The notes under the pieces were generated by a model. The model saw nothing but the letters and a program-made list of their open reading frames with translations. It did not search any database and was not told where the DNA came from. Positions 9,491 through 22,629 of a DNA stretch of 64,000 bases are shown one piece after another. Origin of the DNA: Topomyia yanbarensis (Eukaryota > Arthropoda > Insecta > Diptera > Culicidae); the NCBI RefSeq assembly GCF_030247195.1, contig NC_080670.1:41773524-41837523 (forward strand). Direction: 5' to 3'. The first letter of the stretch is position 1; each line of letters begins with the position of its first letter. The translations under genes were made by a program, and so were the position numbers.

Positions 9491-11990
9491 ATCGCAAAGA
9501 AAGTATACGAAACTCGAAAAAAATCTGTACGTAAATAAGAGAAAACCAGTCGATTGAAATCCAGAACAGACGCACTGCCACACATATTTATCGAAACCGA
9601 AAAGTTTATTAAGATTTCCTGTCAGCACAGTAAATTAAATTGTCATCCGATATCGAATGCCTCGCACGTACGACAAGTTCAATGCTATCAATTTCGCAGT
9701 ATTTTTTATCCCATTCGTTTGCTGAAGATCATGGCCGAACAGGATGCCAGGAGAGGGATATAAAATTTGCTGACTCGACTGGGGGGCGAACTGTCAAATC
9801 GCAAGTGAATAGATGACAGAGCGCAAAAGCACGACTAGACTGGAATCGAAGCCAAATATAATTTATCAGATTTTAGTCAAGCTCGCTATTTACTAAGCTA
9901 TTCCTGGCGCTTCTCTATTTGGAAGTCAGACGACGGAAGAGAATGGAAGTGAAGCCATTTTCTTCTGTTTGCTGCCTCTTCCTGTTCCGGTTCTTTTGTT
10001 GACGCTGGAAATGTGTACCTTACCGTAACTTATTACAGGCGGAAAACGTATTAAGGCTGAAAAACTTATGCTTGGCCATTCGTTAGAGCACAGCTCTTAA
10101 AAAGTCACCTGTCTTCAAATTTATCTTCGCTGCTTGAATTTCTCACCCAGCCAACGAAGGGGGCACCATTCTCTCATCCCCTATTTCCAAAACACCATTC
10201 GGTGGGGATGAACGGTTAGTGCTTCGTATGCAAAAGTTGCGGTCATGTCACCGGAAATGAAAGCACCGTTCATCGTTGCTAAACTATCACCGCATCTCCA
10301 GCGTTTTCCTCGTAATATGAATGTGAGCAAATTTTATGAACCAACCAAATGCAGTTCCATAATCCTCGCTGGGGTACATTGTACATACGTACAGGCTAAC
10401 CATTCACACAATTTATGCTTCCACATCCACATACACACACAGAGGCGGGTACCGGTCCGTGTCCCTTCCTGGTTCACACAAAGTGGGCTACATCTAGTTC
10501 AGCTTGATGTAGGACAGCATTTTGCAACAACTCGTCGAAAAGACAGAGTTTTGTGTCGCTTCGGAGGTCGCACGGAGCTAATAATAAAACCGACTCTGTG
10601 CCGTCGTAGGTGCACATTCGTGTGTGTGTCCTTGCAAACTTCTGCTTGGCACAATTATGTCACCGCAGGATATGTGCTGATAGTTCTTTCGGTAAAAGTC
10701 AACTGTATCGCTGGATGTTTTATGCGTCGGTGGTAGGTGAACCCTATGACGGGAAGGATTAAAATGAATGTCATCTCGTCTGCAGTGTGAGCGACAAATG
10801 GGATTTGGTTTTCTGTTTTTTTTTTCCGAATCGGCACCATCAAAGCGTATTAAAGCGAATTCGAGAAAATAAATTTAAATATTTATTTAAAGTCTGTGTG
10901 GCGTATGCGTTATTGTGAAGTGTTCGGGTGTATTTGCAAATCAAGCTGTGATTCGTATACCTACGGTGGTCTAGTGAAGATAGTCATAAAAATCCATGTT
11001 TGGAAATTGGATTCCAACAAAAAAAAATTCACAATGAAATTCTTTAACTCGCTGTTTAAAGATAATCCGCTAAGTATTCTAAAGATTTTGAAAGAACTAA
11101 CGTAGGCATATTCAACAGCGATAGATCCGTGATCCGAAACTTCGTCTAAATGAGTTCAAAATTGTGATAGTCTTTCTAAAGCAAGCAAATGGTGGCGACA
11201 AGGTTTGTGTAAAAGACTACCGTGTCTACATGCCCGCTCACCAAGTTGAGATCGCGGGTGGGGTCACCGATTCGAAATCGTACGTGAATCTACTGAAGCA
11301 CGTGGTTGGCTGTTTCAAGGTTCGTTTGGTACAGCTAGCGAAGGTTTTTGAATGGGAATCGTACTAGATTGGACAAAATTATGGTTTTTAATTGCGTCTT
11401 CGACAAGAATCATGAGGATGATTCTTGCATTAAGAATGCTGAAAAATAGGTATACCTATTATGGAGAGAATCCACGTGATCTATTTACATACTTCGTGTA
11501 CAAACAGTGCCCTAGGAATCTATAGCCTTCCCTTTAAAGACGCTCTAAGAACTCTTGCAGAAATCATTAATGATTTTTTACAGCCGGCCAAAGTGGAAAA
11601 TTCATGCGAAAAAAAGATACCTTATTTTCAAGTGGTCACCATTTTGTTTCTGTATCGAATTTTCAATGTTTTTTAAGTTGAGGCGTCTGTACGGAATGTA
11701 ATCTTCAAGATCGTTTTGGTTTGCTGCTTGTAGACGACGAATTGCAACCAGTATCGTGCCCGTAGATGAGGTCGGTTTTCGAAACACCTTTTGCTGGAGC
11801 CGCCATTTTAGACACCAATTTTAACACCTTACACTCGAAAATTTTTATCTTATGCGTGAGACCATAATAAAATTTTTGCAGAGTAGCGCACATGTCTAAG
11901 TCATTTTACATCTTCAAAAAAAAATTATCAAACATTAGGTATTTTTTGCACAATTATATAAGAGGACTCATTAAGAAAGGGCACATTGTC
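9491..11990. other. Mostly non-repetitive noncoding stretch
   Basis: No recognisable gene, TIR or tandem array. GC content is higher than in neighbouring repeats between about 9780 and 10750, and a few open stretches exist there and at 11164-11367. It could be older unique DNA such as an intron or regulatory region of a host gene, but nothing in the sequence proves that. Confidence 0.4.
10245..10736 (+). CDS. Unrecognised open frame, 163 codons, doubtful
   Basis: The frame starts with a true ATG (MSPEMKAPF) and stays open for 163 codons in an AT-rich genome where such length is uncommon by chance. I recognise no domain. It has eleven or so Cys residues without a clear pattern, a His-rich stretch (HIHIHTQ) that comes from an (AC)n-like run, and no signal peptide. 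No splice or promoter context supports it. I rate it more likely chance than real. Confidence 0.12.
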   Translation: MSPEMKAPFIVAKLSPHLQRFPRNMNVSKFYEPTKCSSIILAGVHCTYVQANHSHNLCFHIHIHTQRRVPVRVPSWFTQSGLHLVQLDVGQHFATTRRKDRVLCRFGGRTELIIKPTLCRRRCTFVCVSLQTSAWHNYVTAGYVLIVLSVKVNCIAGCFMRRW

Positions 11991-11994
11991 TTGA

Positions 11995-14240
11995 TTTATT
12001 TTATGATTTGACACAAAATTTTATAACAAATATAAAAATACGTGTTTTGAGACGAATAGTAAAATAAATTTTACGTCAAATGTTAGAGTAGATTTCAAAA
12101 TAAATTTTAGAATAAATTTTTGGATAAATTTCAGCACAAATTTAGGATGAATTTTCAGTGGTTTTAGGTCAAATTTGAAGGAATTAAAAGCCAATTTTAG
12201 GATGAGTACTATGCCAACGTTTTTAATCCTTATTAAAATAAGTTTCAAGACAATCTTTAGAACAAGTTCAAATTGGGTCAAATTTTAATATTAAATTTTT
12301 AGAAATTTTAAGACAAATTTAAGAAATATTTCAGAAATTATTTTAGAACAACATTGAGGACGAATTTTAGAACTAATTTTTGAACGCAGGGCTTAGGCAA
12401 CATGTTGGGACAAATTTCAGTTGATAATTTTGTAATAGCTTTAAGAAAAGAATGGCCAAATTTTAAACCAAATTCTACAATATATTTCCGAATGAATTTT
12501 AGAACAAATTTTAGGACAAACCTTTGAACAAGTTTTGGAACAAATGTTTGCAACAATTTATGAACAAATTTTAAAACAAATTCATGAATAAATTTTAGAA
12601 AGCAATCTTACGGCAAATTTTTGGCTAAATTGATGATAACCTTTAAAACAAGTTTTAGGCTAAATCGGTAAATATTAGAATTTTTTAACAATCTTGAACA
12701 CAAGTTTTATAACTAATTTCAGAACATGTTCTAGGGCGAATTTTATGATCAATTCTAGAACAAATTTCGGAAGAAATTTTAAGGCAAATTTCAATATAAA
12801 TTTAGGACAAGTTTTCAATCGAGTTTTGAGCCAATTTGTTGAAGAAAATCAAGGCCAAATCATGGAATAAACTTTAGGACACTGTCACAAATTTTAGGTA
12901 TGGGTCGGGACAAACTTTGGAATAATTTTAGGTCTAATATAAAGACAAAGTAAAGAACAAATTTTAAGGTAATTTTTAGCACAAAATCTAGAACGAGATT
13001 AAGGCCTATTTGTAAGACAAATTTTTAATCGAGATTTAGACTTAATTTTAGATAAACAAATTTTAGGAACTTTTAGAAACTTATTTTAGACCGCAATTTA
13101 AAATGAGACCTTGACCAGATTTTAGGTAATATTTATAACAAACTTTAGAAAAAAGTTTAGGTAAAATTTCAGTGCATATTTTAAAACAAAGTTGAGAATA
13201 AATTAATAAATCATGACATTTAAGTAATATTTTTAGAATAACTAATATTTTAATTACACAGCAACTTGGAGAACAAATCTTAGAACGATTTTTAATGCAA
13301 ATTTTGAACAAATTGTTGAACGCAAGACTCGGGAACATCTTTGATTGAATTTCAGGTTATAATTTAACATGAGTTTTAAGACAAAATTTTGGTCGTCTTA
13401 TAAGACAAATTTCACAATAAATTTGCAAATACATTTTAGAACAAACTTTCTAGGACAAATTTTTAAAACAAATTTATTTAACTTTTTAAAACTTATTTTG
13501 GAACAAATTTTAAACAAGAACGTTTAACCCTCCGGAAGTCGCGCAAATGGCTCATTGAACGAGCAGCCGCAGCTGCTCCAAGACGGTTTCGCTAGATTTT
13601 CAGAGCAGCGTGCACTCAGTGCACTAGCGCGACTGCTGGAAGGTCAAGATAAAACTAGACCAAATTTTGGGATATATATAGAATTTTTTTTAGAACAATG
13701 TATGGGCAAAGTTCAGGACATCTTTTAGAACAAATTTGTGAATAACTTAACAACAATTAAGGAACAATTTTCAATACAAGTTTTGAACGCACGGTTCAGG
13801 CAACATGTTAAGACAAAATTTTGGGACTAATAGTAGGTCATTATTTAGAACGAATTTTCCAACCAAATATTGGTCAAATTTTAAAATAAATAATTTGCAA
13901 TAACTTTCAGGATAAATGTTAGAACAAATTTTATGATAAATTTTACGACGAAACTTGAACAAATTTGATTACAAATGTTAAAAAAATAAGCACAAATTTT
14001 ACAATAAATTTAAGAATAAATTGTGGGAAGGAGTTTTTTGACAAATTTTGCTCGAATTAGCACAAATTTTAGAACAATTTTTTCAGTAAAAATTCAAAAC
14101 AACCTCAAATTTGCTTTAAGCTTTACACTTAAATTTGTTCTAAACATTGTTCTGATATTTGTGATTGAATTTACCGTTGAATAAATGATATTTTTTTAAA
14201 ACAAATTTTAGAACACGCTTTGGAATGAGCTTGAACCAAA
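11995..14240. repeat. Degenerate AT-rich satellite-like array
   Basis: About 2.2 kb made of diverged short units around 'acaaattttagaa', roughly 12-15 bp each, all in one orientation, so the strand shown is rich in A plus TTTTAG words. Read on the minus strand it gives Lys-Phe-x-Leu repeats with no coding meaning. Near 14105-14185 the motif appears reversed (aaatttgttcta), so a small internal inversion is likely. A 124-bp GC-richer MITE interrupts the array at 13524. Confidence 0.8.
13524..13647. mobile_element. 124-bp MITE with 21-bp TIRs
   Basis: The ends (13524-13544 and 13627-13647) pair at 17 of 21 positions, with core AGTCGCGC. Between them are two more palindromes (GAGCAGC-cgca-GCTGCTC and GTGCAC-tca-GTGCAC), so the single strand could fold almost completely. 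It is far more GC-rich than the AT array it interrupts. No clear target duplication is seen. Confidence 0.75.
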
Positions 14241-15936
14241 TTCTTTTATAAAGCAGATCATGGTTTCAGCATCCCCCTTGAGACTGGCGCCCTTGACGGG
14301 AGCCAACCGTATACTACGGGCCTGATTAATGGTGGCTATTTACACTTCACGATGAAAAATAGCAACTTTACGATTTAACTTTATTTGAAGGCAATATTTA
14401 GTTTAGATTTCCGCCAAAATATGTCATTTTCAATTTATTTTAATTCGTATGAGCGAAGCTCAAAACTCGACAACCTTCGTTGAATTGGTCTTGCTCGATT
14501 GGCTTGAATCGCAAACAAATTGAAAGCGGAAAACAGCATGACTACGATTATCAATCTAACTTCGATAAGCTTCATCTTCATAGAATCAAACAGGTTCCAA
14601 CTTCTCGGTTGTTTTCCCAACTCTGGCAAGCTCCAGAATTGTATACGGGGATTCATCAATCCGAAGCCAACTTTCGTTGGGGATTTACCGGTAAGACAAA
14701 CATAGACGACATATGCTGGACTGCCTTTCTCATCGCTATCAAGAACCCATAATAAAGTTTCCACTCTAACTTAGTTCAACCCGATCGAAGAGGGCCACAT
14801 GTGAGTACGGAGAAGCCACAAAACGAAAAGTTGACAAAATTTATGAGTTGGCTGGGCAAGTTCCGTAAGTGAAGAGGGAATTACAACATTCTCTTCCACA
14901 TCGGGCTTACTTTTCGTTTGCTAGGTACAGAATTTGGAAACACTTTTCCAGTTGAAACCTAGTTTATGTCTACTAGCGTGTTTATAAAAGAAGAAGGCAG
15001 TAATTACACCCCACTCTACTATGGCCAATATGTACTCACAGACTATAGCAGATTCGAAAGTTGAATCTTCAGATTGGTTTCGATTTAGATTTAGCATCTA
15101 TTTAACAGCCAAAGCGGTCTGCCAGATACTGATGAGATGAAGTTGCAAAACAAATCCATCACTTATTAAAACTAGAAGTCTTGAGCCTTTCATGCACTAA
15201 AATGTTTCAATTCAATTATCTAAGAAGTAATATTGCCTGTACACAGTAAAATTGATTTTTGGTTTCATGGTAGCAGAATAGTTGGAATCGTGTAATCAGA
15301 TATATTTTTACTAAGCATGAATACCATGATTCAACTGATCTGTTTATTTTGTCAAGGCTTTTAAAAAGTAGATTTAAATAATATGTAGTATCTTTATACC
15401 ACTGGAAAATCAGCTGTCACATAAGACGATCGCCTTAAGCGTTAGTTTTATGTCCGTCAATCTATGGTCCACCCCGGTTTGCTTTCCGGTAAAGTTAACG
15501 TCAATTGATTTGCCAGGGAGTAGAATTTGTTTGTATCCTGCTTCAAGTAAAAATATAAAATAGTTTGACATACATAGTTTGGTGGGGAAGCAAGCTCTAT
15601 GCGGAGTCAATTGTAAATTAATTCAAACTTCTTGGTAAAAAAAGGTCAGTGAAGTAATTATTTTCGATAATCATTCTTTTTAATTTTTTTTCAGATATCA
15701 ACATATAGATCGATTCCTTATTGGAATAATATAGAGGAACTATGAAAGAAATAAACCGATTGAGTTTAATTTGATGGGTGAGTTTGACAAATAATCTGAT
15801 AATCTATGATAAGCCATTTCTTTCTCAACAATCAACACGTAATTTTGGAGGTGGGCTTGGAATCTCACGTTCCCTAGTTATTCTAATTTGTTTTTCAGCG
15901 GAAAAATTGTTCATTTTCAGGTCATCTCACCACTAT
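14241..15936. other. Noncoding stretch with one repeat fragment
   Basis: No gene recognised. Overlapping open frames at 14435-14764 on both strands have no known motif. The only repeat I can tie to another place is 15414-15612, annotated separately. Confidence 0.4.
15414..15612 (-). repeat. Dispersed repeat, copy A (inverted relative to 22.6 kb)
   Basis: Read on the minus strand this contains 'ttacttgaagcaggata', then a 'ggcaaatcaatt' and an 'ggaaagcaaaccgggg' block, in the same order as 22630-22925. Copy B carries roughly 130 extra bases between the last two blocks. Both strands of both copies lack a long frame. The element class is unknown to me. Confidence 0.65.
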
Positions 15937-17417
15937 GGGGCGGTTTTTCGGTACAAAAATCAATAACTCCCAAACCGTTCATTTTAGAGAAATTATGTCT
16001 GAGAGAATATTTTTGGAAATTAAATTGGCTTTCTTTTAAAGAAAAATGTAACTAGAGTGGTCCCTTCGAACATTCTTTTCGAAAAATTATTTTTCGAACT
16101 TACTTACTTCAGCAAAGTTGTAGAAAAATGTTTTTCAAGTAACATTGTCAAATGCATCAAAGTCTAGCATGAGTTTATCGGTTTTCATGCTTTAATTATT
16201 TTTCCTCTTTAACTTAGGGTGTTTCTGAAAAAGTCAGTTTTTTAACTATAACTTTAGTTAGTCTATCTTCATATTCTCTATGAAGCAATTTTAGTACTTT
16301 TCATTGCGCATATTTCTGCCGAAGAATGTGAATCGATATCATTTTTCGTTATCGAGTTACGATCATTTTTTTAAATAAAAAAACAATCAGCATCGCTTAC
16401 ATTGTGCCAGGGCCTACTTTGATGCGCTTGATTCGTTGCTGCACGGTCGCTTCGTGTAATAATCGGAGACGAATGAAAATCTGCTTGGATGAATGGGTGG
16501 TTTGTTCGATTGACGTTTTTAGCTGCGTCACTGAATATTGAAAATGAATGCAGCTGAATATGATCAAATGTCATTCAATGAATTTGAATATTTTTAACTC
16601 TGCTCATAATTTCCTCAAACACAACCTTTATTTTATTTTTATTTTCACCATTGGTCACTTTCCAGAGATCGAATGATTTTCTTTTATCAATTTTAACGGA
16701 ACTAATAATACAAAGCACTACACGCGTTCATCGAAGCAGTCGTCGGCTACTGCGATTCGATTCATGAATGGGATTGATACCAATTAAACTGTCACGACTC
16801 GTGGTGTTGTTGTTTATATTTGACATCAAAGGACAAAAAAGCAAAAGTTGATTTTCAGACATTTTATAGTATTTTTGATGCATTTTCGAATGAGTACAAA
16901 TTGAGCTGCTACTTTTTGCAACCTTCTGAGTTAGAGGTCATTGAAAACTATCATTTTTATTTAAAAAAAATGATCGTAACTCGATAACGAAAAATGATAT
17001 TGATTCACATTCTTCAGCAGAAATATGCGCAATGAAAAGTATTAAAATTGCTTCATAGACAGTATGAAGATAGATTAACTACTTAAAAAGTTATAGTTAA
17101 AAAACTGACTTTTTCAGAAACACCCTAAGTTAAAGAATAAAAATAATTATAACATGAAAACCGATAGTGATATAACTTTGATGCGTTTGAAAATGTTTCT
17201 TGAAAAACATTTTTCTACAACTTTGCTGAAGTAAGTACCTTGCTATACCATTTTGTTCGAAAAATAATTTTTCGAAAAGAATGTTCGAGAGGACCACCCT
17301 AGTTACATTTTACTTTAAAAGAAAGCCAATTTTATTCCCAAAAATATTCTCTCAGACATAATGTCTCTCAAATGAACAGTATAGGAGTTATTGATTTTTG
17401 TACCAAAAAACCGCCCC
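15937..17417. mobile_element. 1.5-kb foldback element with arms of about 450 bp
   Basis: The left arm (15937 to about 16377) begins GGGGCGGTTTTTCGGTACAA; the right arm (about 16960-17417) ends with its near complement. The arms stay alignable over their whole length with scattered changes. The 580-bp spacer has its own GC-richer segment at 16395-16480 and no transposase. A phrase in the arms, 'ttcagcaaagttgtag', also occurs in the foldback at 56926-58543, suggesting a shared superfamily. No clear target duplication is visible. Confidence 0.85.
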
Positions 17418-17428
17418 TGTGACCCATA

Positions 17429-17710
17429 GGGACCATCCATAAATGACGTAGCATTTTTGGAGTGATTTTATACACCCCCATCGTAGCATTTTGTCACAAT
17501 CCTCTAAATACCCCCCCCCCCCTAGTAATTACGTAGCTTGACGGTAACCCTGCCCCCCCCTTGTCACCGTAAATTTTTTTAAAAATTCTTTTCTATTCCC
17601 CTTTAAAAAGGCTACGTAGCATGACATGACCCTCTACCCCCCTGTCGTCACACATCATCACAAAATACAAAACTCCTCCATATAATGCTACGTGATTTAT
17701 GGATGATCTC
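17429..17710 (+). mobile_element. TA-flanked MITE, copy 1
   Basis: It starts GGGACCATCCATAAATGACG and ends with its near complement at 17690-17710. A TA dinucleotide precedes it. The interior has C-runs (including 14 C around 17509-17522) and the landmark 'ttacgtagcttga'. It abuts the foldback element on its left. Other copies are at 23209 and, inverted, at 24152. Confidence 0.8.
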
Positions 17711-19425
17711 TTTGGAAAACGGTTGATTTGGCAATATTCAGCAGTTTCGCCAAAATATTGTGTGAGTAGTTCGGGTTTTCGCGATGCACAAGCAAAATTT
17801 TTCTCAGTTACTTCTCTTGCCTCGATGCCATTGAAGGGCAAATAACAAAATGAGGGTGTAGGCTTGGTACATCTTTAAAATGAGGAGTATGCAGTTTTTT
17901 TACAGATAGGTGAAAAATTGCATCAAGTTGAAGCTGATGGCTATAACCAATTTTTTATCGTAAGACCATTTAAAGTTGTGTACTAGTTTACTGCTGTTTT
18001 ACGCATAGTTGTCCCATGTTGTATGGTATGATTTATATGCATCGAACAATTATGCGTATTTACGGACAGCATACCGATTTGGTAATACCATAGAGGAAAA
18101 CGTTACTGAATGTTGCTGCCAACACTGCTCTTCTCGGTGTAACTGGTGCTGAACGTCATCCGCGTACGATGACGTAGCTCGACTGCGGGAGGATTGCTGT
18201 CATTTTCTAAAAAGCGCTGATTAAGGTGAAGCGATGCCAAAATCACAACAAAGGTTCGGTTGTGTTCGGCTATGTTCGGGTTACGTTCAGAATCTGTGTG
18301 CGGCTAAAACGTACTATACCGATAGGAGATGGCACGCATACAAGCGTATCGTTCAGCAATCAGCTGACTGATTTTGTACCACGTGTTTGATTTGTTTTGA
18401 AAAATGAAAAGGTACAAATTTCCCAAACGAATCGAAATTCCGTGAAGAGAATCTATTCATCTGCATGTGCTAACATGCTTACATACAGTGATACAATTTT
18501 TAAGCAATATCAGATAAGACATTTCAAACGATTTTGTATTGCGCGCCAATGCAATGTTTTGATTTTGACGATTAAATAAAAAGAAGAAGCAGAAACGACG
18601 GCAGCCATTTTAGCTGCCACCTTGTGACTCTATTCAGCATGTCCTTAAGGCATCGTGAAACGAGACGAAAGAGATTATTAAATTAATGACGCTAAAAGTA
18701 ATGACAGTACAGTTAAAACTTATAAAAACGTTTATTTCTAAAATCAAATATTCTAGGAAAATCACAGTTTATCGCAGTAAGTTTGCATTTAATCCTAAAA
18801 TTAAAACATCTAACCTAACCTAAAACTACAGCACAGGATAAAACGAAGGGACGGATAAATTGTACTAGCAAGCCACTGTATTTAGGTTCAAAACCGATAA
18901 ATGTAAGTTTAATTATAATGAAAACGGGAATGATAACAATCAAACTTTCAGTTTTAAGCTGTCTCACACCAAAACATCGAGTTTGTGAACGGCTGAAAAA
19001 AAAACGGCTAAGAGTCTCATTTGTTCCTGGAACACTGAAGAAACACAAATAAAACGTCTGCATGAAACGTTACGGAAGTTAAATTGAACACATCCGCAAA
19101 TGTAGGAAAATAAACCATCCAGCGTTTTTATGATATTTTACATCTTGCTCGCAAATCGGTGATTCCCCTGTATACTGATTATGGCTGTAAAAAAACCATA
19201 ATAACGGATCCGAACCGTGTGGCAACATCTGCCGGAGAACTTCGATTTATTTATTCTTTACGCTATCTTTGGATATCCCAGCGCGATAGACCGGGCAATT
19301 TCCCTTCATCTTAACAGAACCATTGTTTAGGATCGAGAAACTTTCTTAAAGAGGTATAAAGACCAACCGTTGTGGGTTAACCAGCTGTTCCTACCATGAC
19401 CGCTCACCCCTACGCGAAAGATATC
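17711..19425. other. Noncoding stretch
   Basis: No gene or clear element boundary. Around 18250-18300 there is a short run of GTTCGG words. The rest is AT-rich and featureless to me. Confidence 0.4.
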
Positions 19426-19500
19426 GGGCCCTATTCTCACAGTCACGTCACCTAAATGTTGTTCTAGTCACTAGGTGGCGTGACTGTGAGAATAGTGCCC
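19426..19500. mobile_element. 75-bp hairpin MITE
   Basis: GGGCCCTATTCTCACAGTCA and onward (19426-19454) pairs with 19472-19500 at 27 of 29 positions around a short AT-rich loop. This is the size and shape of a minimal MITE or foldback relic. Confidence 0.75.
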
Positions 19501-22183
19501 ATCTTTAGGTGGCGAGAAATGCTTAACGCAATCCTGCCTAGTTTGGGTTTCTAAGAAACAAATTTTTTTCTAGTTGGGGTACACACTAAAAAATAATGAA
19601 ATTAAAACGACATGTAAATCAATACGAATGTAACCATACAAAGATTTAATCGAAATTTTGATTGAAAAAAATAATGAATGCACTCAATTGAAGCATCAAA
19701 AAGCATACAATTTTACACTTTCATTCGTTTGATATTACATGTCATTTATTTCACAGTAATGTTGGTTTAAAAATACATTAAATTGCATTGGCTTCCCGTT
19801 TAATGAAACTGGAATTTTCAATCCACGTGTAAAATTTCAATAAAATTTGTTGAAGAAAGCACGACAAGTCGCGTATATTTGTGGTGGAATTTAATCTTAC
19901 ATTTATATTCATGCTCCAAATATGTACATGAAAATAAATTTATAATTACGAGATATATTTTTCTGTGTAGCTTCGTTATTGTCGTGCGCGGAGTCAGCGA
20001 ATAATAACAATGTCGATCAAAAATAATTCGACCATCCGTTTCGGTACCACCTGAAAGCCGTTCCATGGTATATGAGAGGGTTTCAACACCTGGTCTCAAT
20101 CCTTTGAAGATGTTTCCTTATTCCTTTCCGCACCGCAGCTGAGTTTTCTTTTGCGAAAGTTGGAAGGTGTAAAATGTTTAAAACTTTGGTTGAAAATTCT
20201 TCGTCGCACGGAAGACGATCTCTATGCCAACGGGGAAATTGAACTAACCTGAAAGTATTCCTTTAACTCAGTATTGACCACAAGGATTTACGATATACTT
20301 ATAGAAACAAAAGTTTCTCCAAGCTGAGTCCAGTGGGATTTGTTCGTTGAAGTGGATAAGATGATGAAAGGAGTATTTGACTTTCGTGAAGCACTCTTTT
20401 GAAACAGCAGATTATGCAGCTAATCCAAGCCTTCAAAGGCTTCGCTTGCATACGTTTTACGATGACCAAAAACGCAATTTCTACTTGAATTACTGGTCGC
20501 TTGAACTTAAAAATAAAATAATATTCTTCACGATAAAAACAATAAACAAAAAACTTCCGGCCCGGAAGGAGTTGATAAACTACATTATGATAAAATGTGG
20601 CATCCCATTACTTTACATGGATACTGAACCTCCCCTAAACAATTTTCAAAAAAAAAAAAATAACCGTCCCATGTCCTTGTTTCATTTTAATCATGATGCA
20701 TCTCCAGCATCCAGGAACCAATGAAAAAGTTACCGGCTGAAGCAAATACATACATAACATCCATTGCACGTAAATATCCGTTTCGATATTATCGATTGTG
20801 AACCCATTGACAACCCAGACCAAGCTACTGATGTTTACCAACGATGTCGTTATAGTCATAGATGTCTTCAAAGCTCTCAATCAACAACCCACAAACCAGA
20901 GGCAATCGATTACTGAGCGACTGCAGTTGACTATTCTGCAACCAGGCACACGATATCATTTCAATTAGGCCAATTCTCATGATGCCTCTCGATACCTTCA
21001 ATGAAGGGTAATATCAAAGAGCAGCAAGGATTCTACAGTAAAATTGACATAATCAACCAGTCCTCGAATGGTTACCGGACCGCAGAAATAGTGGAAGGTT
21101 GGGGATAAGACCGGTTGACGAGGTAAAATGATAGCTCGTGTTGCTTTCAGCCCTTTCTGTTTTGAAGAGTCACAATTTGTCGTCCCTAAGAGAGACTATA
21201 CACTAACTATAGCACACATAGGGACACCATCCCATACATTGTTTTATACCCTGAACGCGTTGTGAAATTCTTCAATTATATTAGATTTACTAGAATGATT
21301 AAAGTTTACTATTGTTTACACTAGGAGCACTTCCAGTACTGACCTTTTATGCAAACGTGATGTGAACGCCAAAATGAAAATTTCGTCAATGTCAAACGTC
21401 ATTTTAGGGTAAACCGAGTTAGATATGCCACATCACAACGACGATTTGGCAGGAAATAATTATAAGTGTTTCGTTACTAGGGATGGGCCATTATTCGTTC
21501 TCAAACGGTTCAAGCGAACTGGTTCTGAGAAGAGAATAAGTAAACAGAAGCTATTTTCAAAAGAACGATAGTTTTCAATTCTCTACAAAGCTATAATGAA
21601 CTGAATATCACCTTAAGCCGCTCATCAAATTCATCAGCCCAATTTTCGGGCGCTTGTGCCACAGAGAACAGACATCCATGATCGAACAAAAATATTTAAA
21701 AAACGTGTGTAAACATTTGAATTAATATACGATAAGCGCCGCCACACCAACCTATCCCAACTATCCGTCAAATCCATTCCGGAACCGGTTAGAAATCCTG
21801 AATGGATTCAGTATGGAATCTTGCTCAAAGAAAACAATCGATTACGACTCTATCGGTTGATGCATTTGAACTGGAATTCATGCTGGAAGTCCGAACCGGT
21901 TCCGGACTAGTTTGAGTGGGTAGAGGAATAACCACTGTTAATTCTGTCGAACTCAGCCACAAAAAAACATGACTACAGTAGCGCACCTGGTTTGGATGTC
22001 CCAACTACCTTCGAAACCGTTAGAGATTTTACACAAGTTGAATGCTGAAGATGGACGTCTGTTCTCTGTGCTTTTGTCGAAACGCGCTCACTCAATGAGG
22101 TATATATAGGTGTGGCAGAACACACGGTTTGCTAGTGTTGGCAACCAAAAATATGTAAACAATCCAGAAGCACAACGGGTCGA
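19501..22183. other. Noncoding stretch with weak repeat hints
   Basis: No gene recognised. At 19588 'acactaaaaaataatg' resembles 62752 ('acactcaaaaaataatt') and may mark a MITE end. At 21478 'ctagggatgggcc' followed by GAAC-rich sequence resembles the hAT-type end at 44963. Neither has a partner end that I could find. Confidence 0.35.
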
Positions 22184-22238
22184 CGTCATAGCGGTCACAC
22201 GATTAAAATTTAATGGAAGCGGAACGACCGCTATGACG
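22184..22238. repeat. Perfect 13-bp inverted repeat
   Basis: CGTCATAGCGGTC at 22184-22196 is exactly reversed as GACCGCTATGACG at 22226-22238 with a 29-nt loop. It lies in a GC-richer island. It may be a small MITE relic or a structured site. Confidence 0.7.
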
Positions 22239-22629
22239 AAAGCAAGTCGATTTATACTGTGATCACTCACACCACTCATGTAAGATTTATCTTACGAATA
22301 CCAAAGTGCCATCTTCGCCAGACCTGTATATACGACATTAGCGCTCACTGGGTTGTTAAACGTATCCCATTCATTGGAAATTTACGCATGCCGGTTTACC
22401 GCTGTCATTGTATTCGGGCCTTTAATTTAATCGAGAATTTTTCCATTCTAGAAATAATAACTAAATTATTTAAGTGGCCCGTATTGCTCTTCCTTTCTCT
22501 AATCTTGCTAAAGGAAGCTCATCATGTTCATTATTTTGTAAATGGACTGACCATTGTTCTGTCGCTTGAAATATTACAAAACTTTCCTAATCCTTACTTA
22601 GTTGAACTAACCAATCTTCGCACTGAATC
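22239..22629. other. Noncoding stretch
   Basis: Nothing recognised. An open reading stretch of over 100 codons exists on the plus strand but has no ATG start and no known motif. Confidence 0.35.

Noticed and set aside
12021..13962. Several minus-strand open frames rich in Lys-Phe-Leu repeats
   Set aside because: They arise from translating the AT-rich degenerate array and have no protein meaning.
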